Numbered from the stretch's first letter, positions 33,982 to 46,204 are shown. The stretch: DNA of 64,000 nucleotides from Pseudoalteromonas arctica (GCF_012927645.1 NZ_JABBMT010000017.1:1-64000), one strand, 5' to 3'. Numbers and translations are program-made. The notes: a model not told the origin generated them from the sequence alone.

Positions 33982-35868
33982 TTGAAAAACTATGTTATCG
34001 CTGTTGCCCTCAGTTCTTTTATGGGCCTTGCACTTCCAGCTTTGGCTGGCGTTCAAAATCCGGTTGATAAAGCATTTCCCGGTACAATTAAAATCAACGT
34101 TGATGCTACAGATCTTGCTCATCGTATTTTTCAAATAAACGAAACGATACCAGTTAACGCGGGTGAGATGACTTTACTTTATCCGCAGTGGATACCTGGA
34201 CATCACTCACCAGTTGGACCAATAAGTCAGTTGGCTGGATTGAAAATTTCAGCAAAAGGTAAAGTGATTGAATGGCAACGAGATGCTGCTAACGTATATG
34301 CATTTAACCTAAAGGTTCCTAAAGGTGTGCGTGAGCTGCATGTTGAATATCAATTCTTGTCACCACAAAGCTCAGAGCAAGGGCGCGTTATGATGACGCC
34401 AGAAATGCTCAATTTACAATGGGACACAGTAGCGCTCTATCCTGCAGGACACTATAGTCGTAAAATTAAATTTCAACCGAGTGTAACGTTACCGAAAGGG
34501 TGGCAGTTTGCTACTGCACTTGAAAAGATTTCGCAAAAAGGCAACACAGTTACCTTTGAGGGAATTGATTTTGAAAACCTTGTAGACTCGCCAATGTTTG
34601 CAGGTAGCCACTATAAGCGTATTGATTTAAACCCAAATGCAGATACTCCGGTGTTCTTAAATGTCTTTGCGGATAAAGAAAAAGATCTTGCGATCAGTGA
34701 AGAAGGTTTAACAGCACACCGCGAACTTATTCAACAAATGTATGCGCTTTATGGGGCACATCACTTTGATCATTATGACTTTTTACTTGCTCTGACAGAT
34801 AAGTTAGGCGGTATCGGTATGGAGCATCAACGCTCAAGTGAAAATAGCGCGAAAGAAAATTATTTTACTGACTGGGATAAGTCATGGATCGGTCGCGATT
34901 TATTAGCACACGAATTTAATCATTCATGGAATGGTAAATATCGTCGCCCTGAAGCATTATGGACACCGACCTATAATCAGGTGAAAGAAGCTAGTGGCTT
35001 ATGGGTATATGAAGGACAAACACAGTTTTGGGGCCAAGTTATTGCAGCTCGTTCAGGACTTTGGAGCCAAGAAAATGCGATGGATATGCTAGCCCGTTTA
35101 GGTGCAACCTATGATCAGGGGCGCCCTGGCATGACATGGCGTAATATTTTAGATACCACCAACGATCCAACCATTGCTCAGCGTTCATCTTTGCCTTATC
35201 GCAGTTATCAAATGAGCGAAGACTATTACTCTGGAGGAGAGTTAATTTGGTTTGCAGTTGATGCAAAATTACGTGAGTTGAGTAACAACCGTCATTCATT
35301 AGATGATTTTGCCCATAACTTTTTTGGCATAAATCCGGGTGATTGGAATGTATTGACCTATAAATTTGATGATGTGATAAACACGCTTAATGGTATTGAA
35401 CAGTATCAATGGGATGACTTTATTAATTCGCGTTTAAAAGGCCATGTTAACTTATCTAAATCGTTGGAAGACCAAGGTTGGAAGTTGATTTATAACGATA
35501 AAGCCTCTGATGGTATTAAAGCAATTGAAAGCCGCTATAAATCAACTGATTTACTTTATTCTCTTGGCTTTTCAGTAAATAAAGATGGCAAAATGCGTGA
35601 TGTATTATGGGATAGCCCTGCATTTAATGCGGGTCTTGCGCCAAGTATGCAAATTGTTGCCGTTAATAATACCCAGTTTAGTGCTGAAGTACTCAAAGAT
35701 GCAGTAACGGATGCTAAAGGCTCAACAGCGCCAATCAAGCTACTGGTGAAAAACTTTGATCAGTACAGTGAAATCCAGATTGATTATCATGATGGCCTTA
35801 AATATCCTCATCTTGAGCGTATTGAAGGAAAGCCTGATTATTTATCGCAGTTACTAACCGCACGATAA
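33982..35868 (+). CDS. M61 family metallopeptidase (glycyl aminopeptidase-like) with PDZ domain
   Basis: The 628-aa exported protein has a signal peptide ending ALPALA, an N-terminal beta domain (LLYPQWIPGHHSPVGPI), a thermolysin-like catalytic domain with LLAHEFNHSW (His310, Glu311, His314) and a C-terminal PDZ-like part (LLYSLGFSVNKDGKMRDVLWDSPAFNAGL). Family members cleave N-terminal Gly or Ala. The start is TTG at 33982 with GGAG at 33972-33975; the alternative TTG at 33970 would overlap that site. A 12-bp hairpin follows. Confidence 0.88.
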   Translation: MKNYVIAVALSSFMGLALPALAGVQNPVDKAFPGTIKINVDATDLAHRIFQINETIPVNAGEMTLLYPQWIPGHHSPVGPISQLAGLKISAKGKVIEWQRDAANVYAFNLKVPKGVRELHVEYQFLSPQSSEQGRVMMTPEMLNLQWDTVALYPAGHYSRKIKFQPSVTLPKGWQFATALEKISQKGNTVTFEGIDFENLVDSPMFAGSHYKRIDLNPNADTPVFLNVFADKEKDLAISEEGLTAHRELIQQMYALYGAHHFDHYDFLLALTDKLGGIGMEHQRSSENSAKENYFTDWDKSWIGRDLLAHEFNHSWNGKYRRPEALWTPTYNQVKEASGLWVYEGQTQFWGQVIAARSGLWSQENAMDMLARLGATYDQGRPGMTWRNILDTTNDPTIAQRSSLPYRSYQMSEDYYSGGELIWFAVDAKLRELSNNRHSLDDFAHNFFGINPGDWNVLTYKFDDVINTLNGIEQYQWDDFINSRLKGHVNLSKSLEDQGWKLIYNDKASDGIKAIESRYKSTDLLYSLGFSVNKDGKMRDVLWDSPAFNAGLAPSMQIVAVNNTQFSAEVLKDAVTDAKGSTAPIKLLVKNFDQYSEIQIDYHDGLKYPHLERIEGKPDYLSQLLTAR

Positions 35869-35899
35869 AATAAATTCGCTTAGTTTTATCAATACTTTT

Positions 35900-35928
35900 A
35901 AATATACCCACCGATTGTGGGTATATTT
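35900..35928 (+). terminator. Hairpin after the M61 peptidase
   Basis: AAATATACCCAC (35900-35911) and GTGGGTATATTT (35917-35928) are perfect complements around a 5-nt loop. Confidence 0.65.
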
Positions 35929-36134
35929 ACTTCATGCCAACCGATTATGATTTTGCATTTACGTTGCTATGCTGGTTATTTTTTCATTGCAAAGTAATCC
36001 ACAACTAATTGAGCCATAGCATTAACGCCTAATTGCAGTACTTGCTGATCTCGCTGGAATTAGTCTTTTATACTTGCACCGATCATTATATGCCCTTAAA
36101 GTAGCTAAAATGATGTAAACGAGAGATCAATACT

Positions 36135-36581
36135 GTGGAACAAAAACAACTTAAAGAATTAACACCAGAAGAACAAGAACAAGCAAAGCAGCAAAGTATT
36201 GCCTGGCAACGTGAATGTTTTCAAAATGCACAAAAACATTTAGCAGAAAAGGGCGTCATGCCAAAAACTTTACTAGAAAAAGAAAGCCGTTTTATCGCTC
36301 CATTATGTGCCCTATGGAAGTTTAAAGCTCAGGATGGTAAAAGTTATTGGGTGATCACCGGTCGCTTACCAACTGATCATGCGTTAGCATCGGTTGCGGA
36401 AAATGCCCGTGATGCACTGCGATATTTTTCTTTGCAATGGCAATTAAAAGCAGATCAAATTATGCAAAGCGGTGGAAATGACAAAACTCACGTTGATTTT
36501 GCAAACCTACTAATTAATCGTGCGCATGGTATTTATGAAATGTATGAAAAAGAAGAGCTTTGGGTAAACGATCTTAATTAA
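36135..36581 (+). CDS. DUF4826 family protein
   Basis: The 148-aa soluble protein has a charged helical N-terminus (ELTPEEQEQAKQQSIAWQRE) and the family pattern SRFIAPLCALWKFKAQDGKSYWVITG, LPTDHALASVAENARDALRYFSLQWQLKA, ending HGIYEMYEKEELW. No known activity. The start is GTG at 36135 with AGAG upstream. It is convergent with the GNAT gene, 16 nt apart. Confidence 0.75.
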   Translation: MEQKQLKELTPEEQEQAKQQSIAWQRECFQNAQKHLAEKGVMPKTLLEKESRFIAPLCALWKFKAQDGKSYWVITGRLPTDHALASVAENARDALRYFSLQWQLKADQIMQSGGNDKTHVDFANLLINRAHGIYEMYEKEELWVNDLN

Positions 36582-36597
36582 TCCGATCGCATCTTTA

Positions 36598-37056
36598 TCA
36601 ATGCATCAACGTAAATGGTTTTGTGTTGAATTTATTAATGGGGCATTGCATACGAAGCCGTGGAATACCAGCTTCCATAAACACCTGGCCTTGTTGTTCG
36701 AAGCCATTGCGTTTAAATCGCTCTACCTCATTTAAAATACAATTAATGCTGACACAATCACAACCTTGTTGCTGTGCAAGCTCAACAATATATGTAAGGA
36801 GAGAGCGATAAACAGACCGATTACGATGCTCTGGCAACACTGCAATGCGCCCAATTAGGCCGTCGCTACATAGCCTGCCAGTGGCAATAGCCACTTGGCT
36901 ATCGTCAGTTACGAGAATATGATGAGCATACCGATCAAGATTATCAAACTCGATATGTTTGGGAATATGTAGCTCACAAACAAATACCCGCTCTCTGATC
37001 TGTTGTAGTAACTCCTTACCTATATCCCACTCTACCTTGTTGATATGATAGCCCAT
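36598..37056 (-). CDS. GNAT family N-acetyltransferase
   Basis: The 152-aa protein is of the YjcF/ElaA type: RERVFVCELHIPKHIEFDNLD, ATGRLCSDGLIGRIAVLPEHRNRSVYRSLL (acetyl-CoA pyrophosphate loop region, slightly degenerate R/QxxGxG/A), and the C-terminal strand NGFEQQGQVFMEAGIPRLRM. The substrate is unknown. It lies 12 nt downstream of roxA on the same strand and is probably co-transcribed with it. Confidence 0.85.
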   Translation of the reverse strand: MGYHINKVEWDIGKELLQQIRERVFVCELHIPKHIEFDNLDRYAHHILVTDDSQVAIATGRLCSDGLIGRIAVLPEHRNRSVYRSLLTYIVELAQQQGCDCVSINCILNEVERFKRNGFEQQGQVFMEAGIPRLRMQCPINKFNTKPFTLMH

Positions 37057-37068
37057 ACAAACACACTC

Positions 37069-38214
37069 CTAACAAAACCAAATACCCTCATTAATTAGTG
37101 TAGTAAAGGTTTGTATAAAAACTAAACTATTCTTTGAACTATTTAGTTGCTCTGCTGTCACCATCGTGTGATCAGTGAGTAATTTAACCGCCGTTAAGTC
37201 ACTAATAGGGAGTGGGTAGTTTTCACCATTTACGCTGAGAAGTATTTCATTTTCAAAAACTTGATACAATGCACGGGTGCCACCGAGGCGCTCAAAAATC
37301 ACCTCATTATCATTCAATAGCCCAGCTATTTGCTCACTATCAAATAAATCTTCTGGTGGCATTAAATCCATTTCATGCTTAGGTTGACTCAGTGTATTAC
37401 CTAACCATGATTTAAATAATGCGTCGTCATTTAGGGCTGCTTGCATCAATAGTTTAATGTTTTCGACTTCACAAGCTTGGATCTCTCCTATAGAATCGCG
37501 CAGTGTTATTGCAGGATCTTGATAACGGCTATTTCCCGCTTCTTTATCAATAATGTGATCAGCAAAGTTTGATAATAGATCGCGTTGATTTGGTGCACGA
37601 AATCCGATCGAGTAGTTTAATGCGTTTTCTACAGCATAACCTTCATGTGGGCAGCCCGGTGGGATATATAAAATATCGCCAGGTTCAAGGATGCAGTCAA
37701 TCATGGCAGGAAATTGCTCAACTTGTAATAAACTTTTATTTTGTGCAAATTGTTTTAGTTTATTATCTGGCATACCGACACGCCAATGACGCTTGCCTTC
37801 ACCTTGAATAATAAATACATCGTATTGATCTAAATGCGGACCGACTCCACCCTCAGGCGTTGAAAAGCTGATCATTAGATCATCAATACGCCAATTAGGA
37901 ATAAACCGAAATGGTTCTAGCAGCTGAGCTGCATTAGGATGCCAATGATCGACTGCTTGCACGAGTAGGGTCGAATGTTGCTCGGTTAGTAATTCAAAAT
38001 CTTCAAATGGGCCATGATGCGCCTGCCAGTCATTATTATGATTAGTGATAATACGCGATTCAATGCTCTCTTCCATGGCAAGACCTGCAAGCTCATTAGC
38101 ATCAAGTGGGTCTACAAAGTCTGTAAAACCTTGTTTGATCAAGAGCGGTTTTTTTTGCCAATACAGGGTTAGAAAATCTTGCTCGGATAAGTCGTTAATC
38201 GTTAATTGATACAT
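37069..38214 (-). CDS. roxA: Ribosomal protein uL16 arginine hydroxylase RoxA (YcfD), JmjC-type
   Basis: The 381-aa cupin dioxygenase has HLDQYDVFIIQGEGKRHWRV (iron ligands His and Asp), and the second His is in PGCPHEGYAV. The C-terminal winged-helix region is typical of bacterial ribosomal oxygenases. The E. coli homologue YcfD is 373 aa and hydroxylates an Arg of L16. It lies downstream of purB as in E. coli (purB-hflD-mnmA neighbourhood), separated from it by the palindrome at 38271-38321. Confidence 0.88.
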   Translation of the reverse strand: MYQLTINDLSEQDFLTLYWQKKPLLIKQGFTDFVDPLDANELAGLAMEESIESRIITNHNNDWQAHHGPFEDFELLTEQHSTLLVQAVDHWHPNAAQLLEPFRFIPNWRIDDLMISFSTPEGGVGPHLDQYDVFIIQGEGKRHWRVGMPDNKLKQFAQNKSLLQVEQFPAMIDCILEPGDILYIPPGCPHEGYAVENALNYSIGFRAPNQRDLLSNFADHIIDKEAGNSRYQDPAITLRDSIGEIQACEVENIKLLMQAALNDDALFKSWLGNTLSQPKHEMDLMPPEDLFDSEQIAGLLNDNEVIFERLGGTRALYQVFENEILLSVNGENYPLPISDLTAVKLLTDHTMVTAEQLNSSKNSLVFIQTFTTLINEGIWFC

Positions 38215-38270
38215 ACTGCGTCCATTAAAATGAAAAAAGCGAAAGGCAAGAGCATTTCGCTTTATAGTCT

Positions 38271-38321
38271 ATACCCAAGCCCCTCAAGATGCGAATTCTG
38301 CATCTTGAGGGGCTTGGGTAT
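38271..38321. repeat. Perfect 22-bp-arm palindrome (REP-like element)
   Basis: Arms 38271-38292 and 38300-38321 are perfect inverted copies around the 7-nt loop GAATTCT. The right arm ends TTGAGGGGCTTGGGTAT. It lies between purB and roxA, both on the minus strand. It lacks a T tract, so it is not a simple terminator; it resembles the dispersed palindromes served by RAYT transposases. Confidence 0.75.
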
Positions 38322-38347
38322 ATTTAAAATAAGCTGTCGCAGAAAGC

Positions 38348-39733
<1,386 letters not shown>

Positions 39734-39750
39734 TTAGTTTTGAACGATAA

Positions 39751-40353
39751 TTAAATATGGTTTTTAGCAATGGCAATGATTTTTCTTTTTGCAAAGAAAA
39801 AATGACGGCGTTTACCGCCCATTTGTCGCCATAATACTGCACTGCGAATACCTGCTAATAATAATGCACGTATTTTGTGTTGTACTAATTGCTGTTTTAA
39901 TAAATCAGGTTTGCCATAAACCTGAATTCGGTGCCCAAGGGGGCTAAGCACCTTTGAGTAAATATCGGCAAGTGCCGTAATAACAGTATCATCAGTAATG
40001 GCAAAGTGATCAAGACGTCGCTTGATATCATCAATGCTTTTACCAAGCTCTGCTAAGCTACTTGCTTTTGCGCTCAGTGCACGCTCAAGTTGCATTAAAC
40101 CGCCAACGTATTTGACGATTTCAACATCTTTCTTTTCACCTGCACTGAGTTGATTTAGTAAGATTTTATAGCCACCTTTTAGATTCTCAGTGCCTTGATA
40201 TACATCACTGGGTGAATCAGGGGAGGTTTGTACAATACTGGCTAATAGTTTTTCTAATTCATAATCGTTGCTACTGCCGTACTGCGCTATTTTTTGAACT
40301 TGTTTAGCAACTTGGCACATGGCTGCTAATGCCATAACTTGGTGTTCATTCAT
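39751..40353 (-). CDS. hflD: High-frequency lysogenization protein HflD
   Basis: The 200-aa helical protein matches HflD: LAAMCQVAKQVQKIAQYG, GGYKILLNQL, KDVEIVKYVGGLMQLERAL, LSPLGHRIQVYG and the C-terminal VQHKIRALLLAGIRSAVLWRQ with GGKRRHFFF. In E. coli it binds lambda CII and associates with the inner membrane. Its ATG overlaps the mnmA stop by one base. Confidence 0.93.
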   Translation of the reverse strand: MNEHQVMALAAMCQVAKQVQKIAQYGSSNDYELEKLLASIVQTSPDSPSDVYQGTENLKGGYKILLNQLSAGEKKDVEIVKYVGGLMQLERALSAKASSLAELGKSIDDIKRRLDHFAITDDTVITALADIYSKVLSPLGHRIQVYGKPDLLKQQLVQHKIRALLLAGIRSAVLWRQMGGKRRHFFFAKRKIIAIAKNHI

Positions 40354-41453
40354 TATTTGATCACCGAATCAATAATACCACCACCTAAACAAATTTCGTT
40401 GGCATAAAATACCGCAGATTGTCCTGGGGTCACTGCTTTTTGTGGTTCATCAAATAATACTCGGGCAAAACCGTCATCGCCAACGAGCAACGTACAGTTT
40501 AGGTCTTCTTGACGATAGCGAGTTTTTACCGTGCAGCGGGTGGTGCCTTTTGGCCCAACACGATCAACCCAGTGTAATTGATTGGCATTTAAACCATTGC
40601 TGTAAAGACGCGGATGGTCTTTACCTTGACCAACAATCAATACGTTGCGTTCTAGGTTTTTATCTACCACATACCATGGTTCGCCAGAGCCTTCTTTCAT
40701 GCCGCCAATTAACAAACCTTTACGTTGACCAAGAGTGTGATACATCAAGCCTTCGTGCTCACCAACGTTGTTACCGTCTGTGTCTTCAATAACCCCCGGT
40801 TGTGCCGGTAAGAATTTTTGTAGGAAGTCTTTAAATTTTCGCTCACCGATAAAGCAAATACCGGTACTGTCTTTTTTATCGTGGGTAATTAAGTCTTGTT
40901 CTTCAGCAATGCGGCGCACTTCAGGTTTGGCAATATCACCCACAGGGAATAACGTTTGTGCAATATGGTCATGACTTAATGTGTATAAGAAGTAGCTTTG
41001 ATCTTTGTTGTCATCAAGACCACGACACATAACGTATTTATCATCGCGTAATTCACGGCGTACATAATGGCCAGTGGCAATAAAGTCAGCGCCAAGCGCG
41101 GTTGTTGCAAATTCTAAAAAAGCTTTGAATTTGATTTCTTTATTACACATGATGTCAGGGTTGGGTGTACGACCTGCTTTGTACTCTGCAAGGAAATACT
41201 CAAATACGTTATCCCAATATTCAGCAGCAAAATTAACGGTATGAAGCTCAATATCTAGCTTATCACACACGGCTTGTGCGTCTTTTAAATCGTCAGCAGC
41301 TGCGCAATATTCATCATTATCGTCTTCTTCCCAGTTCTTCATAAACAGGCCTTCAACTTGATAGCCTTGTTGTTTTAATAGATAAGCTGATACAGAAGAA
41401 TCAACACCGCCGGACATGCCAACGATGACTTTAATGTGACTATTTTCGCTCAT
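40353..41453 (-). CDS. mnmA: tRNA 2-thiouridylase MnmA
   Basis: The 366-aa enzyme thiolates U34 of tRNA Lys, Glu and Gln, so it acts on the tRNA-Lys(TTT) encoded five times upstream. PP-loop [15 protein letters not shown] is near the N-terminus, catalytic Cys are in [12 protein letters not shown] and [10 protein letters not shown], and the C-terminal beta domain has [10 protein letters not shown] minus-strand TATAAT (41565-41570) lies 112 nt upstream. Confidence 0.96.
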   Translation of the reverse strand: MSENSHIKVIVGMSGGVDSSVSAYLLKQQGYQVEGLFMKNWEEDDNDEYCAAADDLKDAQAVCDKLDIELHTVNFAAEYWDNVFEYFLAEYKAGRTPNPDIMCNKEIKFKAFLEFATTALGADFIATGHYVRRELRDDKYVMCRGLDDNKDQSYFLYTLSHDHIAQTLFPVGDIAKPEVRRIAEEQDLITHDKKDSTGICFIGERKFKDFLQKFLPAQPGVIEDTDGNNVGEHEGLMYHTLGQRKGLLIGGMKEGSGEPWYVVDKNLERNVLIVGQGKDHPRLYSNGLNANQLHWVDRVGPKGTTRCTVKTRYRQEDLNCTLLVGDDGFARVLFDEPQKAVTPGQSAVFYANEICLGGGIIDSVIK

Positions 41454-41564
41454 GGATAATTTCGCTTATACAGGTTGCTGTCATTTAAACTACTAGCATT
41501 TACACGTATTACAGGGTTAAAGAAAAGACACTCTGACAAAGTACGCAGGCTATGAAAGGCCGCG

Positions 41565-41570
41565 ATTATA
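41565..41570 (-). promoter_or_regulatory. -10 element of the mnmA-hflD-purB promoter
   Basis: Minus-strand TATAAT followed by the GC-rich discriminator CGCGGCC; the -35 is poorly matched. Confidence 0.4.
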
Positions 41571-41716
41571 GCATGTAAATATGCGCCCAAGCCACCGAAA
41601 ATATGACTTTTGTAATGAACAACGAGATTGCTAAATTACACAATAAAGGGGCTATTTAATTAAAAACAGGGTCATTTTAGTGGAGTTAAATAAGAGGTCG
41701 CTAAATGATAGAGGTA

Positions 41717-41752
41717 TAAGCTTCAGACACCAAAACTGTGTCTTGAAGCTTA
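41717..41752. repeat. REP-like palindrome after the ABC exporter
   Basis: TAAGCTTCA (41717-41725) and TGAAGCTTA (41744-41752) pair, with further partial pairing (ACAC/GTGT) around a 7-nt loop. The loop length and TCTTGA core resemble the palindrome at 38271-38321, suggesting a diverged member of the same family. Confidence 0.5.
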
Positions 41753-41778
41753 AATATATAGTTGGCTGCAATTAATCG

Positions 41779-43626
41779 CTACTCTACACCAATAAACCCA
41801 CCGGTTTGGTGTGACCACAACGCGGCATAAATCCCATTTTTTGCCAACAGCTCTTCATGGCTACCTTGCTCTACAATACCGCCGTCATCGAGCACGATGA
41901 GCCGGTCCATTTGTGCAATAGTGGATAGTCGATGAGCAATTGCGATCACAGTTTTACCTGTCATTAAATCATCAAGACTCGCTTGAATAGCCGCTTCAAC
42001 TTCAGAGTCGAGTGCACTGGTAGCTTCATCTAAAATTAATATCGGGGCGTTTTTCAGCAGCACCCGAGCAATGGCGATACGTTGGCGTTGACCTCCAGAG
42101 AGTTTTACGCCGCGCTCACCCACTTGGGCTGCAAAACCTTTGTTGCCTTTACTATCTTCAAGATCATCAATAAATTCAAGTGCTTTGGCTTGTTTAGCTG
42201 CTTTCATCATTTCTTCATCGCTGGCATCTGGGCGACCATAAAGGATATTTTCTTTGACTGTCCGATGCAGTAAAGAGGTATCTTGGGTAACCATCGCAAT
42301 GTATTTACGCAGGCTTTCTTGGCTCACTGTTGAGATATCTTGGCCGTCGATATTGATACCGCCGCTATCCACATCATAAAAACGTAGCAACAAATTAACG
42401 AGTGTTGACTTACCGGCACCAGAGCGACCAACAAGACCTATTTTCTCTCCGGCTTTGATGTTGAGATTTAAGCCATTGATAACAGCGCCGCGATGCGTTT
42501 CGTTTGCGGCTTTACCGTAGTTAAAATGCACATTATTAAAGTCAATTGCACCTGTGGTTACACTTAATGTGCTGGCATCAGGCAGATCATCGACTTCAAT
42601 TGGGTTTGATAAGGTTTTCATACCATCAGCGACAGTGCCGATGTTTTCAAACAAGCCACTAATTTCCCACATGATCCACTGTGCCATGCCATTTAAACGC
42701 AGTGCTAAGCTTACCGCAATTGCAATTGCGCCGGCACTAATGGCACTCAGCGTCCATAAATACAAAGATAATGCCGCAACACTGAATACTAAGAAGTAGT
42801 TAAGCGTTTGAATGGCAAAGTTCAAACTGGTAACTAAGCGCATTTGTTTATACACAGGTTGTAAAAATACATCCATACTGTCTTTTGCGTACTGCTCTTC
42901 ACGTTGGGTGTATGAAAACAATTTAATAGTCGAAATATTAGTGTAACTGTCAACTATTCGGCCAGTCATTTCAGAGCGTGCGTCTGCTTGTGAGCTAGCC
43001 ACTTTTTTGAGCTTAGGTACATAGTACATTTGGATCAAAATATACAGAGCTAACCATATAAGTAAAGGAAGCATTAAGCGCCAATCGGCTTCGGCTACTA
43101 AAAACACCATAGCACCAAAATACACCACAATATACATAAGTACATCGAGTAGTTTCATCACGGTTTCACGCACCGCGAGGGATGTTTGCATTACTTTGGT
43201 GGCGATGCGCCCTGCAAATTCGTTTTGGTAAAAGCTGACACTTTGACGTAGCAAATAACGATGGGCTAACCAGCGAATTGACATCGGGTAATTACCTAAC
43301 AAGGCTTGATGCAATATCGCAGAATGAAAGAACACCACGATAGGTAGGACAATAAGTAGCACTACCGCCATTTTTATGAGCTCAGATTTTTGCTCAACAA
43401 ATAATGTTTCAGGGGTGTAGATACTTAGCCAATCAACAAGCTGACCCATATAGCTAAACAGTGATACTTCTAAAATCGCGAGCAATGCCGCGCTTAGCGA
43501 CATAAAAAATAACGAGACTTCCATACCTTTGGTGTAGTGACGACAAAATGCAAATAGCGTCGCCGGAGGCTGGGTTGGCTTTTGTTCGGGAAACGGTTTG
43601 ATCATCCGCTCAAATAATCGATACAT
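41779..43626 (-). CDS. ABC exporter, fused permease-ATPase (MsbA/ABCB type)
   Basis: The 615-aa half-transporter has an N-terminal six-helix TM domain (MEVSLFFMSLSAALLAILEV; GAMVFLVAEADWRLML) and a C-terminal ATPase with Walker A GRSGAGKST, signature LSGGQRQ and Walker B ILILDEATSALD. The substrate is unknown; this subfamily (about 600 aa, starting MYRLFERMIKPFPEQ) is widespread in marine gammaproteobacteria and is not MsbA itself. ATG at 43626 is preferred; an in-frame TTG at 43680 would add 18 residues without a clear ribosome site. Confidence 0.85.
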   Translation of the reverse strand: MYRLFERMIKPFPEQKPTQPPATLFAFCRHYTKGMEVSLFFMSLSAALLAILEVSLFSYMGQLVDWLSIYTPETLFVEQKSELIKMAVVLLIVLPIVVFFHSAILHQALLGNYPMSIRWLAHRYLLRQSVSFYQNEFAGRIATKVMQTSLAVRETVMKLLDVLMYIVVYFGAMVFLVAEADWRLMLPLLIWLALYILIQMYYVPKLKKVASSQADARSEMTGRIVDSYTNISTIKLFSYTQREEQYAKDSMDVFLQPVYKQMRLVTSLNFAIQTLNYFLVFSVAALSLYLWTLSAISAGAIAIAVSLALRLNGMAQWIMWEISGLFENIGTVADGMKTLSNPIEVDDLPDASTLSVTTGAIDFNNVHFNYGKAANETHRGAVINGLNLNIKAGEKIGLVGRSGAGKSTLVNLLLRFYDVDSGGINIDGQDISTVSQESLRKYIAMVTQDTSLLHRTVKENILYGRPDASDEEMMKAAKQAKALEFIDDLEDSKGNKGFAAQVGERGVKLSGGQRQRIAIARVLLKNAPILILDEATSALDSEVEAAIQASLDDLMTGKTVIAIAHRLSTIAQMDRLIVLDDGGIVEQGSHEELLAKNGIYAALWSHQTGGFIGVE

Positions 43627-44026
43627 TTTAATATCTTGAATAGCAAAAATGGCGTTAACTATATCACTGAAAAGCGACAAAAACAGGTTTGCATAATGAT
43701 CTTTTGCTTGTTGGTCGGTTATTACTAAATAATAGTGACTCCCATTTTATTTTGCCAATCAGCATATCTTTAAACATCACCCACGCAAAAGCATAACCAA
43801 TAAAGGATAGCAACCACAACAGTACATGCAAAACGATTATAAGCACCAATTGACTACCAAAAAATGTAACCGCCTACAGCTGATATTTTTATGCTATTGA
43901 CAGGTTTTAAATATTTAGTTTTACATTTCTTTACAGATATTAGGCGCTTTGCTCTCATACTAGTGGACATACTTACGGCAAATTTATACCGTAATGAGTC
44001 TAACTAATAACTAAAAGACCATAATC
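43627..44026. other. 400-bp divergent region between the ABC exporter and the S9 peptidase
   Basis: It contains a consensus TTGACA (43897-43902) upstream of the S9 gene, with only a poor -10 at 17 bp (TTTTAC). A 61-codon minus-strand frame (43664-43849) encodes a hydrophobic stretch but lacks a ribosome site and was not called. Confidence 0.5.
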
Positions 44027-46189
44027 ATGTTAAAAAAAACGATTACTTGCGCGGTGTTAGTTGCGCTTTGGGGATGTTCTGAATCGACATCAATATCAAC
44101 AACCAATCCAAATAATGCAGCAGCCCCAATGACTGCTAGCCAATCTATCACTTACCCGGAAACAAAAAAAGGGACTGTGGTTGATCAGTACTTTGACGAG
44201 AAAGTGGCGGATCCATACCGTTGGTTAGAAGATGATATGAGCAGTGATACTGCTAAGTGGGTTAAAACACAAAATGAACTGACTTTTTCATACCTTGAAA
44301 ACATTCCTTATCGCGACAAATTAAAAGCCAGCCTTGAAAAGCTAATGAATTACGAAAAAGTAACGGCTCCATTTACTGAGGGTGAATACACCTACTTTTA
44401 TAAAAATGATGGCCTACAGAACCAATATGTACTTTATCGTAGTAAAGGCGAGGGCGAAGCAGAGGTTTTCCTCGATCCCAATAAGTTTAGCGAAGATGGT
44501 ACAACTTCAATGTCTGGGCTTACATTTTCTGAAGATGGTTCACTAGCAGCTTATCAGATCTCAGAAGGTGGCAGTGATTGGCGTAAAGTCATTATTATTG
44601 ATACGCAAAGTAAAGACCAAATTGAAAGTGCATTAATCGATATAAAGTTCAGTGGTATTGCTTGGGTTGGCAACGATGGTTTTTATTACTCAAGCTACGA
44701 CAAACCTAAAGGCAGTGAACTCTCGGCAAAAACTGATCAACACAAAGTGTATTACCATAAATTAGGCACTGCACAAACAACCGATGAACTTATTTATGGT
44801 GGCACAGAGGAACAAAAACATCGCTATATTGGTGCATCAGTAACGCGTGATAATCGCTACTTATTGATTTATGCTAGTGTTTCAACATCTGGTAATAAAC
44901 TGTTTATTAAAGATTTAACTAAGCCAGATAGCAAACTTGTTACAGTGCTTGATAATACAGACTCAGACACTTACGTTTTAGATAACGACGCCAGCAAACT
45001 ATTTTTAGTAACAAACTTAAATGCGCCGAATAAGAAAGTAGTGACGGTAGACGCCGCAAACCCAACTGTTGAACATTGGCAAGACTTGATCCCAGAAACA
45101 GATAATGTATTGAGTATGTCTAAAGGGGGGGATTTCTTTTTTGCAAAATACATGGTTGATGCCATTTCTAACGTGCAACAATATGACAAAGCTGGCAAGT
45201 TAGTTCGTGAAATTAGCCTACCAGGAGTGGGCACTGCGCGTGGCTTCAGTGGTAAAAAAGAAAGCACCACACTGTATTATTCATTTGCCAATTACACCAC
45301 ACCGGGTAACACCTATTCGTTTGATGTAAATACTGGTAAATCAGACGTTTACCGTAAATCTGGGGCGCAGTTTGATTCTGCAGAATATACTTCCGAACAA
45401 GTATTTTATAGCTCAAAAGATGGCACTAAAGTACCGATGATCGTCTCGTATAGAAAAGATTTAAAGCGTGATGGTACTAACCCAACTATTTTATATGGTT
45501 ATGGCGGTTTTAATGCCAGTATGACGCCAAGCTTTAGTTCAACTATTGCAGCGTGGCTTGAGCAAGGCGGGGTCTATGCGGTGGCTAATATTCGTGGTGG
45601 CGGTGAATATGGTAAACAGTGGCACGATGCGGGCACACAACTTAAAAAGCAAAATGTATTTGATGACTTTATAGCTGCCGCTGAGTATTTAAACGCTGAG
45701 AAATACACATCAAGTGATTACCTAGCCGTTCGTGGGGGGTCAAACGGCGGTTTATTAGTTGGCGCGGTCATGACTCAGCGCCCTGAGTTATTTAAAGTCG
45801 CACTACCTGCAGTAGGCGTACTTGATATGTTACGTTATCACACCTTTACCGCCGGAGCTGGCTGGGCATATGACTATGGTACGAGTGAGCAAAGTAAAGA
45901 AATGTTTGATTACTTAAAAGGCTACTCGCCAGTTCATAATGTAAAAGCTGGAGTTAAATACCCAGCAACCTTGATCACTACGGGCGATCATGATGACCGT
46001 GTGGTGCCAGCTCACTCTTATAAGTTTGCAGCGGAGCTACAAACCAAAGGTGCAGGGAACAACCCATACCTTATCCGTATTGAAACTAATGCGGGTCATG
46101 GTGCAGGTACACCAACCAGTAAAATTATTGATCAATATGCAGATATTTACGGTTTCACCCTTTATAACATGGGTATCAAGTCACTGTAA
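44027..46189 (+). CDS. Prolyl oligopeptidase family S9A, lipoprotein
   Basis: The 720-aa protein has a lipoprotein signal (LVALWGC, Cys17). The propeller domain begins at [19 protein letters not shown], and the catalytic domain has [21 protein letters not shown] (nucleophile Ser), [16 protein letters not shown] (Asp) and NAGHGAGTP (His). It cleaves short peptides after proline. The lipobox places it in the envelope, unlike cytosolic prolyl oligopeptidases. A bidirectional hairpin follows. Confidence 0.93.
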   Translation: MLKKTITCAVLVALWGCSESTSISTTNPNNAAAPMTASQSITYPETKKGTVVDQYFDEKVADPYRWLEDDMSSDTAKWVKTQNELTFSYLENIPYRDKLKASLEKLMNYEKVTAPFTEGEYTYFYKNDGLQNQYVLYRSKGEGEAEVFLDPNKFSEDGTTSMSGLTFSEDGSLAAYQISEGGSDWRKVIIIDTQSKDQIESALIDIKFSGIAWVGNDGFYYSSYDKPKGSELSAKTDQHKVYYHKLGTAQTTDELIYGGTEEQKHRYIGASVTRDNRYLLIYASVSTSGNKLFIKDLTKPDSKLVTVLDNTDSDTYVLDNDASKLFLVTNLNAPNKKVVTVDAANPTVEHWQDLIPETDNVLSMSKGGDFFFAKYMVDAISNVQQYDKAGKLVREISLPGVGTARGFSGKKESTTLYYSFANYTTPGNTYSFDVNTGKSDVYRKSGAQFDSAEYTSEQVFYSSKDGTKVPMIVSYRKDLKRDGTNPTILYGYGGFNASMTPSFSSTIAAWLEQGGVYAVANIRGGGEYGKQWHDAGTQLKKQNVFDDFIAAAEYLNAEKYTSSDYLAVRGGSNGGLLVGAVMTQRPELFKVALPAVGVLDMLRYHTFTAGAGWAYDYGTSEQSKEMFDYLKGYSPVHNVKAGVKYPATLITTGDHDDRVVPAHSYKFAAELQTKGAGNNPYLIRIETNAGHGAGTPTSKIIDQYADIYGFTLYNMGIKSL

Positions 46190-46204
46190 TTGTATAATAT
46201 AAAT

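Noticed and set aside
43664..43849. 61-codon minus-strand frame with a hydrophobic N-terminus
   Set aside because: Only TTG or GTG starts, no ribosome site, no recognisable family, and the distal part overlaps the start region of the ABC exporter. Not supported as a gene.
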